A DNA stretch of 64,000 bases, from contig NZ_LMUX01000002.1 in assembly GCF_009765705.1 (NCBI RefSeq), forward strand, positions 1-64,000, given 5' to 3'. This document shows, in pieces, positions 62,185 to 64,000 of the stretch. The stretch is from Burkholderia sp. L27(2015). Its GTDB lineage: Bacteria; Pseudomonadota; Gammaproteobacteria; Burkholderiales; Burkholderiaceae. The stretch's first letter is position 1, and every line of letters starts with the position of its first letter. The position numbers and the translations under genes are program-made. Under the pieces are notes generated by a model that worked only from the letters and a program-made list of their open reading frames with translations, had not been told where the DNA came from and did not search any database.

Positions 62185-64000
62185 ATGAAGTTTCGTTTCC
62201 CTGTCGTCATCATCGACGAAGACTTTCGTTCCGAGAATATTTCGGGTTCCGGCATACGCGCGCTGGCGGAGGCGATCGAGGGCGAGGGGATGGAAGTGCT
62301 GGGGCTGACCAGCTACGGGGACCTGTCCTCGTTTGCGCAGCAGGCGAGCCGCGCCTCATGCTTTATCCTGTCGATCGACGACGATGAGCTCGGCGTGAAC
62401 GGTGTCGAGGAAAACGGCGAGCTGGCGCACGCGATCGTTTCGCTACGGGCTTTTGTCCAAGCCGTGCGACGTCGCAATGCCGATTTGCCGATTTTCCTTT
62501 ACGGCGAGACGCGCACCTCGCGCCATATCCCGAACGACATCCTGCGCGAACTGCATGGTTTCATTCACATGTTCGAGGACACGCCGGAGTTCGTTGCGCG
62601 TCACATCATCCGTGAAGCCAAGACTTATCTCGATTCGCTGGCGCCGCCGTTTTTCCGCGCGCTGACCCATTACGCGGCCGACGGTTCGTACTCGTGGCAT
62701 TGCCCGGGGCATTCAGGTGGCGTCGCGTTCCTGAAAAACCCGCTGGGACAGATGTTCCACCAGTTTTTCGGCGAGAACATGCTGCGTGCCGACGTGTGCA
62801 ACGCGGTCGACGAACTCGGCCAGTTGCTCGACCATACCGGTCCGGTAGCGGCCTCCGAGCGTAACGCCGCACGCATTTTCAGCGCCGACCATCTGTTCTT
62901 CGTGACCAACGGCACGTCCACTTCCAACAAGATCGTCTGGCATGCCACGGTGGCACCGGGCGACATCGTGCTGGTGGACCGCAACTGCCACGTGTCTATC
63001 CTGCATGCGATCACGATGACGGGCGCCATTCCCGTATTCTTGACGCCGACGCGCAATCACTTCGGCATCATCGGGCCGATTCCGCGCGACGAATTCAAGC
63101 CGGAAAACATCCGCAAGAAAATCGAAGCGAACCCGTTCACGCGTGCGGCGTTGGCCAAGAACCCGAACGTCAAGCCGCGCATCCTGACGATTACGCAAAG
63201 CACCTATGACGGCGTGATCTACAACGTCGAGATGATCAAGGATCTGCTGGGCGACCTGCTCGACACGCTGCATTTCGACGAGGCGTGGCTGCCACATGCG
63301 GAATTCCACGAGTTCTACCAGGACATGCACGCGATCGGCGCGGGCCGTCCGCGCACCGGCGCGCTGGTGTTCGCGACGCACTCGACGCACAAGCTGCTGG
63401 CCGGCATCTCGCAGGCGTCGCAGATTGTCGTGCAGGACTCCGAGAACAGCACCTTCGACAAGCACCGCTTCAACGAAGCGTATTTAATGCATACCTCGAC
63501 CAGTCCGCAATACGCGATCATCGCCTCGTGCGACGTCGCGGCCGCGATGATGGAAGCGCCGGCCGGCACGGCACTGGTGGAAGAGTCGATCGCCGAGGCG
63601 CTCGACTTCCGCCGCGCGATGCGCAAGGTGGATGACGAGTACGGCGAAGACTGGTGGTTCAAGGTGTGGGGCCCCGAAGCGCTGGCCGAAGAGGGCATAG
63701 GCGATCGCGAAGACTGGGTGCTCAAACCCAACGAGCGGTGGCACGGCTTTGGCGACCTCGCGCCGGGCTTCAACATGCTCGACCCGATCAAGGCGACCAT
63801 CATTACGCCGGGATTGAACGTGGACGGCGAATTCGGCGAGACCGGCATTCCTGCTGCGATCGTCACGAAGTACCTGGCCGAGCACGGCATTATTGTCGAG
63901 AAGACCGGGTTGTACTCGTTCTTCATCATGTTCACCATCGGCATTACCAAAGGCCGGTGGAACAGCATGGTGACCGAGTTGCAGCAGTTCAAGGACGACT
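62185..64000 (+). CDS. Arginine/lysine/ornithine decarboxylase (fold type I), 5' part
   Basis: The first 605 codons are present and open to the window end; family length is about 750. An N-terminal wing (receiver-like) domain (about 1-130) precedes the PLP-binding large domain. The PLP lysine is in ATHSTHKLLAGISQ, with SWHCPGHSGGVAF, FFVTNGTSTSNKIVWH and HFDEAWLPHAEFHEF nearby; the aspartate in FDEAW contacts the pyridine nitrogen. It decarboxylates a basic amino acid, making agmatine, cadaverine or putrescine, for polyamines or acid resistance. Substrate is not decided by sequence here. The ribosome site GGAGA abuts a terminator. Confidence 0.93.
   Translation, partial: MKFRFPVVIIDEDFRSENISGSGIRALAEAIEGEGMEVLGLTSYGDLSSFAQQASRASCFILSIDDDELGVNGVEENGELAHAIVSLRAFVQAVRRRNADLPIFLYGETRTSRHIPNDILRELHGFIHMFEDTPEFVARHIIREAKTYLDSLAPPFFRALTHYAADGSYSWHCPGHSGGVAFLKNPLGQMFHQFFGENMLRADVCNAVDELGQLLDHTGPVAASERNAARIFSADHLFFVTNGTSTSNKIVWHATVAPGDIVLVDRNCHVSILHAITMTGAIPVFLTPTRNHFGIIGPIPRDEFKPENIRKKIEANPFTRAALAKNPNVKPRILTITQSTYDGVIYNVEMIKDLLGDLLDTLHFDEAWLPHAEFHEFYQDMHAIGAGRPRTGALVFATHSTHKLLAGISQASQIVVQDSENSTFDKHRFNEAYLMHTSTSPQYAIIASCDVAAAMMEAPAGTALVEESIAEALDFRRAMRKVDDEYGEDWWFKVWGPEALAEEGIGDREDWVLKPNERWHGFGDLAPGFNMLDPIKATIITPGLNVDGEFGETGIPAAIVTKYLAEHGIIVEKTGLYSFFIMFTIGITKGRWNSMVTELQQFKDD

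Overview
This window looks like the core chromosome of a betaproteobacterium of the family Burkholderiaceae (Burkholderia sensu lato). GC content is high. Gene orders agree with that group: cysB-cysI-DUF934-cysH-cysD-cysN-cobA, scpA-panC-panD, lptF/lptG opposite pepA-holC, zapB/zapA-6S RNA-EVE protein, and metG-apbC-dcd-arginine decarboxylase. DUF4148 and DUF3460 proteins point the same way. The species cannot be fixed from sequence reading alone.

Layout. 1-11 kb: the end of a branched-chain amino acid ABC ATPase (livF), an acetylornithine aminotransferase, a flavin/iron-sulfur reductase, a short-chain dehydrogenase-like protein, RsuA, a CSS-EAL cyclic-di-GMP phosphodiesterase, an aldolase/HAD pair with a divergent LysR regulator, and a nickel/cobalt permease behind a cobalamin riboswitch. 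11-20 kb is more accessory: a His-tailed EamA exporter, a secreted GH114-like protein, a LysR-MFS-ThDP enzyme cluster, a DUF4148 protein, and a lower-GC patch (CPBP-like membrane protein, VapBC) ending at a tRNA-Leu(CAA). 20-29 kb is assimilatory sulfate reduction under CysB, with a siroheme methyltransferase and a chelatase. 29-38 kb: lipopolysaccharide export permeases, leucyl aminopeptidase, DNA polymerase III chi, dihydroxy-acid dehydratase and lipoprotein diacylglyceryl transferase. 38-47 kb: an OPT transporter, a SIMPL protein, an EVE protein, 6S RNA, ZapA/ZapB-like proteins, and the late cobalamin nucleotide-loop genes (cobT, cobS, cobC, cobU). 47-64 kb: an orphan ParA-like ATPase, pantothenate synthesis, ScpA, the TamA-TamB module, MetG, an OmpA-type lipoprotein, ApbC/Mrp, a degenerate Cu/Zn-SOD-like lipoprotein, Dcd, and a basic amino acid decarboxylase that runs off the end.

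How the parts connect. Cobalt uptake under B12 control and the nucleotide-loop genes suggest cobalamin synthesis or salvage. The sulfate genes and cobA share siroheme. ilvD, argD, panC and panD are biosynthetic housekeeping. TamA/TamB, Lgt, LptF/LptG and the OmpA lipoprotein serve the envelope.

I found no convincing new multi-gene system. The most unusual signals are: (1) recurrent short tandem repeats of 5, 6, 9, 12, 15 and 18 bp, in gaps and in two coding regions; (2) long perfect hairpins without a U-tract between convergent genes; (3) terminators placed just before argD and the decarboxylase; (4) the cobalamin riboswitch back to back with the His-tailed exporter; (5) the SOD-like protein lacking most metal ligands; (6) the tRNA-linked VapBC/CPBP patch.
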